DNA from: Hymenolepis diminuta | Lineage: Eukaryota; Platyhelminthes; Cestoda; Cyclophyllidea; Hymenolepididae | Direction of reading: 5' to 3' | DNA length: 64,000 bases | NCBI GenBank assembly: GCA_900708905.1 | Contig: CAADRB010000022.1 | Location: forward strand, 917,691 to 981,690 | In this document: positions 10,917 to 22,300 of the stretch, in pieces | How positions within the stretch are numbered: position 1 is the stretch's first letter | How the letters are laid out: every line of letters starts with the position of its first letter | Notes under the pieces: generated by a model | The model's input: only the letters and a program-made list of their open reading frames with translations | Database searches by the model: none | What the model was told of the DNA's origin: nothing | Position numbers and translations under genes: made by a program

Positions 10917-12804
10917 ATGGATTATAATTTACAGTTCCAAAATTTGGTGGCAAATCACTCTTATCATACATTTGAGCAACTGGAAAATGCCCTCAAAGAA
11001 TTCACACAGGTATTAATTTTCAATGATTTTCATATTTGGTAGGTCACAGAAAACCAATTTGCATTAAAAAAGAAAGTACGCCACAGAAACGGCGCACCTA
11101 ATCGTGAAACACACAAATATCGCTATGCATTCTTCAAGTGTATTTGCTTTTATTCCACGGAATGCGAAGCATTTTTTAATGTAGCTTCTAGGGGTCAGTT
11201 TCTCCGGGTTACCCAATATTACATGGTGCATAATCATGCCGTAGTGTATAATCCCGCCTTTAAACAATATGAATTTGATGGTATACCTTCAGTCTAACTT
11301 AATTAGGATTTAGATGACGACGGTTACGACGTACGATGCGATCTAACTGTTCAATTTGAGCAATTATTTCCCGAAAAAGCCTTTGATACTTTCCAGGAGT
11401 TTCTCGACAAATTGGAACAATTTCAAGAGGTAATAAACGTGATTAATTTACGTTTTTCTCAGTTGACGGGTTGTATATTCGTAAAACGAAATGCTGATCG
11501 ATATCCACCTGAGGCTGTCGATAAACAACATCTTGTTTACAAGGCTGTCAAAATGGAGTGCGTCCATTATGGACATAGGCAAGACTCAAAGAAACAATCG
11601 CATGCCAATTTAAGGTAGAGTTGCTTACCTGTCAAACAGTTATCCTTCTAGGATAAGTTGTAAGATTGGTTGTCGATGTTGTATTCACATCTCAACCTAC
11701 AAAGGTCGTGTTACAATTGGTAAATATTTCATGAAACACAACCATCCTGTTCCAATCGAGGAAGCAATTCAGTATCCTCAAGCAACTCACTTATCTGCTG
11801 CCGGTGAAGTTTCCCGTAAGTTGTATGTTTACTAATTTTTAATAGCTTCACCAAACTTAGAGTATAACGTAGTCTACGACGTAACTACCCAGTTCGTGGA
11901 AATATTCAATTCTGGTCGCTTCGCCACTTACCAAGAATTTTTGGAGAAGTTAGAACAATTTCAGAGGGTATGCCGTGATCCTAGAGTTTCTTACTTTTTT
12001 TAGGAAACGGGTTGCTTATATAGCAAACGTATGTCGAATATGTGGCCAGCTGAAATGAAAGATAAAGAGCATCTTGTTTACAAATTTGTTATTTTCGACT
12101 GCGTTCATTTCGGGTATACGAGGGATAATAGCCGACGTAGATCAACACAAAGAAGGGCTGGTTTCTGGTACGTGTAGTTTCTCTCGTAATCTCATTTCTT
12201 ACATAGCTTCCGAGGAAAGGTTGGTTGCAAATCAACAATGCGCATATCATCAATCAAAGGTTACGTGGAAATAGTGACTTATGAGATGCGACATAATCAT
12301 CCTGCTTCACAGGAATCTTCCGATGAATACCAGCCCCAAACCTGGTTGCTTTCAGGAATTAACGTTGGGGAAGACGAAAGAGCATTCAAAAGAAGACGAC
12401 GATCGAAGAAACAGTTACTTGAAGAAAGTGCAGCTGCAACCACAGCACAGAAGATTGCATTGAATACCGGTCCTATCGATTCTATCGAGCTGCCAACAAC
12501 TACTGATATTATCTCCGCTCAATTAATTAAACTTAGGGAGGTTGCTTTGTCTGTACCTTCTGACAAATTGGACATCTTCTCTAGCCAATTAACGGAATTT
12601 GAGAGGCGGTGGCGACAGAGGTTGGTGCTGACTTATCAACAAGGTGTCTCTCAACAACAAGTGCATCAGGAGATGGGCCAACAGGAACATCCACAACAAG
12701 AGGAAGTGGAAGGAGAACCGACTAAATCAGAGGATATTCCTGACCCAAATGCCTCGCCCCCAATTATTACTGTCCAACCCGGAGTTAAACTGGAATCAAT
12801 TTAA
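10917..12804 (+). CDS. Protein with three tandem FAR1/ZSWIM3-type zinc-binding domains
   Basis: Eight exons: 10917-11009, 11043-11280, 11314-11429, 11463-11614, 11652-11815, 11846-11967, 12004-12167, 12207-12804. All seven introns are 30-39 nt and the 548-residue frame is continuous. Three repeats of one domain lie at about residues 10-100, 120-245 and 260-385. Each has an aromatic F..yqEFl..LEqFq helix; repeats 2 and 3 add TGC, an HLVYK strand and a C-x-H-x-G motif; all end in one or more cysteines and H-N-H (MVHNHAV, MKHNHPV, MRHNHPA). This matches the N-terminal FAR1-like DNA-binding fold of ZSWIM3-type proteins and MULE transposases. No transposase or SWIM domain follows. A basic run KRRRRSKKQ near residue 410 is a likely nuclear signal, and the C-terminus is Q/E/P-rich. 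The role is probably DNA binding; its target is unknown. Repeats 2 and 3 share intron positions. Confidence 0.8.
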
Positions 12805-13308
12805 TCCATGGAAGGACTACTTTGGTGTAAATTGACATATATGTGAGTGCGGATCTAGCTAGATTAGAATCGCACGTTTATTTTTTGTACATAATCTGAT
12901 ATCCGTATGAATTTTAATTCGTATAACTCGTATTTTCTTACTCTTTGTGGTTTTTAACAATGTTTGAAAGGGAGTGTACTGATGATTTGTATCTGATTTT
13001 CCATAGCGTAATACAAGTGCTTATTGAAGGGATGGGGGAAGTGTAATATTATAAATAGACTTGAAATAGATTTTGGAGGTGTGGCACGGTTAGTGAAATT
13101 TATGGGATTAGGTTTGGGCTGTTGAGGCCTTTTGATAAATTTTTATTTTCATATTAAAGGCAAGGTTTTGACTAAAATATGACAAATTATTTTAACTGAT
13201 ACCTCAAGCGAACGAATCATGTGTTAACAAATTCATGAACATTATTTTGTTTAAGAGAGATTGACCTTGAGATTGGCGTCTAAAGCCCCGCACTTATGAA
13301 CTCTAAAT
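12805..13308. other. Intergenic spacer, end of FAR1-like gene to dynein start
   Basis: About 500 bp. It should hold the 3' UTR and poly(A) site of the FAR1-like gene and the dynein promoter. No canonical AATAAA close to the stop and no clear TATA or CCAAT box near 13309 stand out. Confidence 0.4.
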
Positions 13309-16300
13309 ATGTCTACTAGTTGTAGTGATTTTAAGATTTCCTTGATTTCAAACTATCTTCACTCCTCTTTAAAATTAAAAGAAGATCAATGGAAACAGTT
13401 TAGAGAGTCGGAAAATGGGGAAATTTTATTGAAGGAATTTTTAGAATCTCGAAGTCCACAAATACTATTCTTTTCTCTTAATCAGAATGGGATTCTTACT
13501 GCTAGCAAGAATTTTTCTACTAAAGCTCAGCATAAAATATGCTATTTTATTAATACTTTGTCTAACAATGGAAATGAAAGTCAGAAAATTTTTTCGGACT
13601 TTCTATGCGGTGACCTGCAGCCTAATTTGCTAAAGAACATATCAGCCTTCTTACAGAATGTAAAATACTTTATTGCTGTTACTTTTTAGATTTTGCTTCC
13701 GATATTTCTATCTAATGAAAAGGAGAAAAGTGTTTTGGGAGGTCTCCCTGATGAACTCATAGCTCTCACTAAACGTCTTAAGAGAAAGGTAGATTATATT
13801 GAGGGTCAAATACACGGAATGACATACCTTCCGTTGCCAAATATTGAAGACCTTGAGGAGTATGTCCTTATTGTTTTACTTCTAAATCCAAAATAGCTTA
13901 TCTATTTTAAACGTTGAAACGATAATATTTGAATGGTCCCAGATAATTCATAATATTTCAAGTCAAGAAAGAATGCCATCAGAAACGCTCCAAACGACCT
14001 CCTCTCCCAGAACAGAATTAGAATTTTGGTCAAAAAGAAGAGAAGATTTACTGAGAGTTCGTTCTGTTCTCAAATCTAAAACTGTCTTAAAAATGACTAA
14101 TTTGCTTCAACATTTTGAGAGTAATTATTCCGCTACTGTAAAAAATATGATAAATACCATTGATTCAGGTAGGGTTAATTTATTTTTAATTTGTGTCGTT
14201 TTAAATTTTAGTTCTTTCTGAAGCCAAAGAAATGTGCATATATTTAAAACCTTTCGATAAAATATTTCAAAAAATTGAAGAACTGCAATTTGATAAAATA
14301 TTCGTTTACTTCGCACCCCTTTTCCATCTCTTGGCACTTTCTTGGACAAAGTCTGAAAGTTTCCGAATCTCATCTCGATTCATTATACTCATACAGAAAA
14401 CTGTCAGTGCTTTAGTTATTCAGACAAAGAAATATTTGGAATCGACTGAAATTCTTAAAGCTGAACCTCAGGAATCTATTGAAAAGGTTGATTTTGCACT
14501 GAAGGTGCTCGACTCCTTCATTAGACAGTTCAAGATCACTAGAGCTAAACTTCCTGAATATTTTGCTAATGAGAATATCCCACTAATTTCTTGGGAGCTT
14601 AATACTCGACTTCTTTTTTCTCTGCTTATTGGCACAAATCGCCGACTCCTGAAAATCAAGGTATATATTAATTCAAGGATGGAGATGCATATGTGTCAGT
14701 TTACTAAATTTTGCATTTTAACTTTAGGAAATTTTGAAGTCAGCCATAGACTTCAGTAATCTGGAACGTATAGTGATTTGTGGGGTAATGGGCGCATCAT
14801 TGACCTCCGACGTCTCAAAGTTGTATGAGGAATTTACTGAAAAATTTAAGGAGTTTATTCAAAATGATTATGATTGTTTGGACTTGGAATCAGTTGAATT
14901 TAAACAGGAATTAGAGGATATTTGCGCCAAATTTGAAGATTATCAACAGCGTTTAGGGAGTGTGTTTTGTCAGGCCCTGAGTGGATGTTCTACCGCCCAG
15001 CATATTTCGAAGGTAACTACCAGTTCAGTATGCATTTACGTATATCTTCAAAATAAATATTGAAAAAACGGATGATATTCAAAAATCATGGATGGTTAAA
15101 AAAGGATGAAAATAAACTCACCAAAATGTTTATTTGTCTTATTTTCTTCCTCTGAAGCTACGATTTTGTGATAGGATTAATTTGAGTAATCAAACAATAA
15201 AATTTTCATTATAAGCAGATACTTTCTCCTAAATATGTTTAAGTTAGTGAAAAATCAATTAAAACAAATTATTTACAATGTACCTTCATAATTTCATCAA
15301 GGATGAGCCATTGCTATACTTGAAATTTAGTGGACAACTAATGTATTAACAGTTCAAAATGTAAAATCAGCTCGCAAATGAGTTGGAATTTTTTCTCCCT
15401 CAATATACTTGTTATCACAATATTGGGAGGGTTAGAACTGTGTCAAATATTTCACCAAAGATCACATTTCTGTCACCTAATAAAATATGATATAAATAAC
15501 TAAAATTTTATTGAGATTTTTGGCTGAACTGTTTTAAAGTCGTCAGATTTCGGTAATTTTGATCATCAAAGTGTTTTTAACTAACATTTCAGACTATGTT
15601 TCCAAAATATATTTCTTGTATATAAGACTAGGTATAAAATATGTAACTAAACCCCTATCACAATCGGTAAATTTGCGCCATCAAGTGAAAGCCTCTAATA
15701 GTGTAGGCCCTAAAATGCTTTTACTCTATCTGTAGGAAAGTACTTTATTCGGATAGAAGCTGATATTAATTGAATCTTAACTTTTATACTAGATGTTGAA
15801 CATCTTTGGAGGCCTTCTTGATTGCCCAATAATCAAACCTATGATAGAACCTTTCTACGGCAACATGTTGACCATGCTGGAAGAAGAACTCTTTCTTGTT
15901 AAAAAAATCATCAAGCAAAGTGTGGTTGGAAACTACACTAAGTCTAATTTGGGTAATTTTCATTTCTAAGGGGTTTGTAAATAACTAAACTGATTAATCA
16001 ATGGTAAAAATCTTAGATCTACAAATAGAAATCATGTTAACATAATGCGATGTCATTTCACTCCATTTTACAATAACATACAAGGCTTTTAAAAAAAATT
16101 AATTTTTACATATATTTCAGTATTTTAATTACTTCTTTGATCAAATAAAATTTCCAAATTCTTAATTTCAGAAACGGCAAGATCGACCAGAGGCTCAAAA
16201 CAACCAATCCCTTTACCGCTATATACTCCGCAAAATGACGGTTAGTGATTCTTAGGCTTCAAGGAGTCGTATATTTATGGCGTGACGATAGAAAATTAAA

Positions 16301-19300
16301 TTTTTACTCGATTACATTCATATATGTCTGTTAGACTTGAAGTTGATACCCTTGGCTGCACCCTAGTAATCCTCGTAAAAGTCCAACTAACTGAAGATGC
16401 GTGCAGCCAAATTCTAACAGAGACTTCTAGTACAAATTTGCTCCAAAATATAGTAGGCTACGCCCACAGTAGCAAGAACACAGGAATACAAGGGTGGAGA
16501 CCATTTATTGCAAATCTGTCATCTTTTGAAAAATAGTATGATCAGTTATTAAGCATATTTATGACAACTGTGAATGAATATTAGTCGCTGATTGATTGAT
16601 TACGAAGGTCTCAGCATGCACTTTGCATTTTCTGGAATATTTTTGAGTGGACGACGTTCCCTTGGCTAGCCTAGATAAAGCTGTACACTTTATGGACTAG
16701 ACGCCCCATAAGTGAAAAATACCAAATTGACATACTATTTGATCAAATCAACTTCTCTATTAATAGCACCAAAAACCGCATAGTAACTTGTCCTATTTTC
16801 CAATAGCTTGACTATGTACTACACCGCATCATTCTATTTCTAGATCTTTGGAATCATTATTGAACAGTTGAGCCTAGGAATTTCCTTTTTAGAATGGAAG
16901 GAGATACTATGTCCTTGAATTAGTGTTTTGAAAATCGTATTTTGAATTTTAGAATCATCTCGTTCAGCTAAAAGGAGTAGACGTACTTCATTAACGACAA
17001 AATCCGACAAAAGTGGCGAGAATGGCAAGTCAAAATGCAGTAATACTGAGAACTCTCAATATTCTTGATCTCCTTTCTCTTTATAATTTACCGAACTTTC
17101 TGTTAACAGATCTCGACTTCATCCCATAATTAAAAACGGTCATTTTTTGTTTTACTGTGGATAATAATAAAATTCAGCGATGTCCCTCGAAGGATTAATT
17201 TTGGCCAATGAAAATTTAATTTCTCGTATTATTTGATGCCCATAAATAAATAAATAAAGAATTTCGGCAATTTGATTTTGCCGCCATTATTTTGGAGAGA
17301 TTTTATTCGAGATTTAATTAAAGAAATTAGGGTTGGTTTGGGGGTACTTCCTCCAATAAATACGCTCTATATTGACTATTTAAACCGAGATAAAACAATC
17401 CATTATGGTCTTGTCTGTTTGAAAAGACAGATTACTGAGATGGCACGACTAATCATTCATTCTCACTCTACTAGTCAGTCACCTCTGGGTATTATTTAAC
17501 TCAGCAAGCTCGGGTCAGATCCTGAAATTCGTATAATGAGGATGTTAGGTAAGAGGTAGGCAATCTGATAAATTTCAAACTCGGAATAAGTAATGATCCC
17601 TTAATTTCATAAATTTATCTTGTATTTAGAATCTTTTTTCAAATATTGTAAATTGTACTAAAATGATACTCAGCACTTTAAAAGCCTTTTAAATTCTTAT
17701 TTTAGATATTTCAAGGCTAGCCGGCAGTGGAAGAAGATCTAGACGTTCTGATTCGCCCATTGAAGTGAGCAGAGGTAAAGAATACATAAAGTCTTATTTC
17801 CGCAAATTTCCTTACACACTTTTCTATGTTGTTGGTAACAGGAAAGTCCATTAGTCAATCTTAACGCTAAGCCTTAATTGCAGAATTTATGTTATGACCA
17901 CTTATTATTTTATTTACATCAAGAGAGTGCAAGATCTGCCTCCAGTGCAAGGACTCTCGAATCGAAGATGTCAGCAGGGGTCGGAAGGCGTAAGTTTTCT
18001 AACCATATCTCTGTAATAAAAATTTTGATCGGTGATCCCCATAGGCTATGTTTGTCTTAGAAAGATGTAAGTAAGTTGAATTCATCTTTTCAAAGGATGC
18101 TTGCAATTATTCTACAAAATTATTGTTGACTGTTCAAGGTTACAGTTCGAAATAGCAAAATTACCAATTCGTTGCACACAAGGTATTAAATAGTTGAGAC
18201 TATAGTGCACTGGTGGGGACTGACCAACATACACGCCTGCCAAGTCAGATGTCCTGATATTAATGTTCATTAACGCACTTCCAGCGATGTTGATGACCAG
18301 CCACAATGGTTAAGTCTTAACAACAAGAAGGGTGATAAAATGTGAACTTCTCATTTGAGTGGCCCATGGTAACTGTTCTCTACCAAGCTAAAGTGTTATG
18401 AATAGCTCTCTTAATGGACTTGGGAGGCTGAGGATTTATGAAGATGGTGATGTCATTATATTTTCGATCGTCCTTGTATCTCGTCTTACATCTAGGACGT
18501 GGAGTATGTTCAAGAGACTCCCCTTTGTTTATGAGTTCAAACTATGGGAAGCAGACCTTTAAAACACAGCTCTTTTTGTACCTAACGTGAATAGACGTAT
18601 TCAGGCACTTTCCAGCCTCCTGACTTTGGAAACAATAGGGTTGACAAGTTAATAGCGTGGAGATGGTTGAATGTTGAACCACCCCAGTTTTTAGAGTTAA
18701 TTGCTTAATACTTGGGACATCCTAGAAGCAGCAGAAAGCCCTAATGTTGTCCTGTGGCAATGAAATAGGCATCATTACGAAATGTTATAAACTACTGTAG
18801 AAAAATATTTATTGAGGAAATTAAATTTAATGTAACGCATCATATAACAACCTTAAAATTCACAATCAGAAGGTCTAGAGAACAAAATTAGCCACACACT
18901 ACATAAAATCTTAACTTTTCACAAACCACATATTCATATTTCAAATTTTAATCCTAAGTAATGAAATCGTACTAAATGCTGAATTTTTCATATATTTATC
19001 CATATACAAGTTTGACTTTGTTAAGCCCCTAGAAAAAGGAGTCTGCTAAGCAGTTCTATCACTAGCGGTTTAATGAAGGGATTCAAGCATCCGAAACGGT
19101 CGTCATCCGCAGTTAATGAAGATAAAGGTTAGTGAAGATAAAATTAACCTTTGCGTCATGCCCTTTTATGGTTGTTTCAAGGTTTGCTTGCACTTTTGTA
19201 GATAGTCCTTTATCAGCTAAAAGCACTGGCAGGGGGGCAAAGCCGGTGATTATCGAAGGGATTAGGAAAAGTAAATCGAATTTTGGTTATTGTAATTGTT

Positions 19301-22300
19301 TTATATTTATTCGTAAATATGCATCGCTTTTAAACAATTGGATATTGTGTTTGTGATGTTTAGGTAATATGAATCCTTTGAGAAATATTCAAGAACCCCA
19401 ACGATCGTTGTCAACAGTTCCTACAAATAAAGGCAAGCAACAAATCCTCTGAAATCTTTATTTTAAAATTTCACTTATGAATAATAAACTAGCATAAATG
19501 AGAATTTATTATTTTATTATGATACGATAGCGAAATCTTGTGATGAATGTTCAAAAGCCAACTTAGCGGGCAATGAGGCAGGATATAGAAGAATTTCCCG
19601 GCGATTTTGTTATAGAAGGTCGTATCAAAGCTTCGAATATATTTCATTTAACTAACACTGAACTCTGACTTCTACTTCATGCGGATGCCAAACAGGTGCT
19701 GGGCAAGAAAGAAGGTGATATACGGATGATAAATGATAACAAGAATTCTGTTAATCGCATTATTATATTATCAAATGCAGTTGAGAGGTGTGTATGGGAG
19801 AAATCATATTTATGAATTCTTAGTATCATCGACTCTTTGCAAATGTAAGTGAGATGAGAAGGCACCGTCGGATTGATCACCACAAGCCTGAAGATAATCT
19901 ATCAACTAGTAGATTCCTTTGTTCAGTAGATGGGTGCTACAAGAATTATGTAAAAAGTAGTTGGCTGAGAAATCATGTGAAAGTATGTCGGCCAGATTTG
20001 CTGTATGAAGAACAGGACAACAAAAAGGAAGAATAAGTTTGAGGGAACTCCGAGTTGGAAAGAAATGTTGACCTGATAATTCTGGAGCCGAAATTAATTA
20101 AGATTCTTCTGATTTCCTGACTCTTGTTTATGCCATCTATATACTCCATTTTAAAATTAATGGTGATCTCTATCGATCATACTTTCTCTTAGTATGAATT
20201 CGGAAGTTTCTCCTTGATGAAAAGTTGTAAAACTAGTTTGTCCGCCATGGAAATAAATAAATAAAATACCTCTGACGTCAAGATGGTAAATATGATAGAT
20301 AAATATGGTTCATAGAAAGGTACTGAGTGTCGAGGGATCAACACAAATCAAATCTTCAGAAGAAACTTAGTAGTGCATTTATTTTCTCGAAAATAGAATA
20401 GGACAGTGACAGTCAGATAAGAAATGATTATTTATAAAGGTTATAATGCCATTTGTTCTGATTTTACATAGATACTTCACGGTCAGCTAAAACCAGCAAA
20501 GTGACGACGAAGTGTCCATCAGTCATATCAAATTCAGGTAATGTGGGCAATGCAACTCCAAAGCACTCCAATACTCCGCGAAGTCAAGTGACCTGTAACA
20601 AAAATCATCCGCTCGCTCCCCCTGGATGCAAAAATATGCCTCCAGTTGCTGGACACCTGATGTGGTCCTCTGAAATCTCCCAACGCTTAGATGCTTCTAG
20701 ATCTCTTCTTGACAGTGTCGAACATCCGTGAAATACATTGACTTTACTATTAATTCTCAACATACAAGTAGACTTAACGATAATTTATTACTATTTTAGG
20801 TTCATGCGCTCGAAAAGAGCCGATCGAATAAGGAAAATCATCACCCACTTTCAGAGCAAATTACTCGAGTGAGTGATTTTATTTTATGTGGTACTGGTTC
20901 TTCTCTCAAACATTGAGATAAATTGTTTTCCCATTCGGATAGGAATGACGAACGAGTTTTTAATAGCTGGGCCCAGAGAATATCAGAAACTTGTGAAGAG
21001 GGTCTTAATCAGCCTCTACTCTCTCCGCTCCCAGACGGGAGTTTATACGGTGTTAACTTTGATCCAGATGTGTGTCAATTTCTATTTCCCCATTACCCAT
21101 CTTATTTAATGCGTATTTATAGATTAACTATCCTGTTATCGATATTGTAGTTAATAACAGCTCTTAGGGAAGTGAAATATCTTCTCAACTTAGCCGGAAC
21201 GAATATTCCTGATCCTGCGTTGAAGCTTTACGAACAACGTGAAACTCTTCGAAAATACAAGCTGTGTCTGGATGTGCTGGTTTCCAAATATACTTATCTA
21301 CGAACGAAGCTCTCCAGGAGCGAGTCTGCTTTAATTGCCACTGAGCTAAGTGATATTGAGAAACTATTGCGAAAAGGATCAACTAAACTACGTTGGTCCG
21401 ACGAAGGTGAATATTTTAGATGTTCAATATTAAAATTATCTTATTTACTATTAAAAGCCATAAGCTATATGTAACAACTATCTGCTGAATAATATGAAGA
21501 AAATTTTGTAAACCTCACGAAAAATGATATATCTACCTTACTGCAAAAATGAACAGTCATCGTTACTCATTGTAACATTACTATGGCTACTAATCAATCA
21601 GAGTTAGTAGAAAAAAGTAAGAAGTTCTATACCACCAACCATGGCAGTTTGAAGGGAAGATTTATCAGTTGAAGGTCCACGTATCGCTGGACCGATGTTT
21701 ATTCGATATGTCAAGAGGAGATTAAACCCTCATTCTGAGAAAGATGTATGCTCGGTGTATGAAAATTATTCATTCCAAGACAAAATATAACCAGTATAGC
21801 CTTGAGTCATGCTTGTCGGCATCCTAGCTGAGAACGAAATCTAATTTTCAATCCTCTTGTGAACTGCTTTTTAGAATATGAAAATAAAATTTCGGCATGC
21901 TGAAATAATTCCAGAAATTACTGATTTTAGGAAGCGTGGTCTAAATAGATCTTTATTAAGGCATAGGTGAAAGGCAAGTAAATATGAAGTCTATAAGGTG
22001 TATGGAATGTGAAACTATGAACCAAGAAGCAGTGAGTATAAATGATGGGAATTAGCAGCCATCTTGCATATGTCAACAAACCTCCCACCAGGGTCGATCC
22101 CATATAGATGACCAATGGCCTTGCTAAACTCCCAGTTCAGCTTCCCTATTGGTCCTCTCTGAGCATAGGAGTGTGTTACCGTTTGGTCCAAAGTTGCCAA
22201 CCCATTTCTAACACGCTTGGGGTTTACAAGAGATTTACATTAAATTTTAGACCTTCTTTGTCCTTAAGACTTCCATGACCTAAAATATATGCGGTGCATT

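Larger units (their letters stand above)
16172..19432 (+). other. Ladder of symmetric mini-exons in the dynein stem
   Basis: Six short exons, all phase 1 to phase 1: 16172-16240 (69 nt), 16953-17039 (87), 17706-17774 (69), 17924-17989 (66), 19202-19270 (69), 19364-19432 (69). Exon 20472-20727 continues the series. Their first residues resemble each other: [50 protein letters not shown], and [10 protein letters not shown] in 20472. The approximate consensus is [ED]-x-[SA]-R-S-A-[KR]. They encode a Ser/Arg/Lys-rich insertion of about 190 residues between the conserved stem helix ending at 15952 and the family motif [12 protein letters not shown]. The last donor (19433) is GC rather than GT. The 17924 exon could alternatively start at 17926. 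A possible further exon near 19060-19127 could not be fitted in phase and was left out. Confidence 0.65.

Noticed and set aside
19060..19127. A further mini-exon in the dynein ladder between the CACTAG acceptor and the GTTAGT donor.
   Set aside because: In the phase left by the preceding exon it has an internal stop. It fits only if the previous exon is read in a different frame that loses the shared motif.
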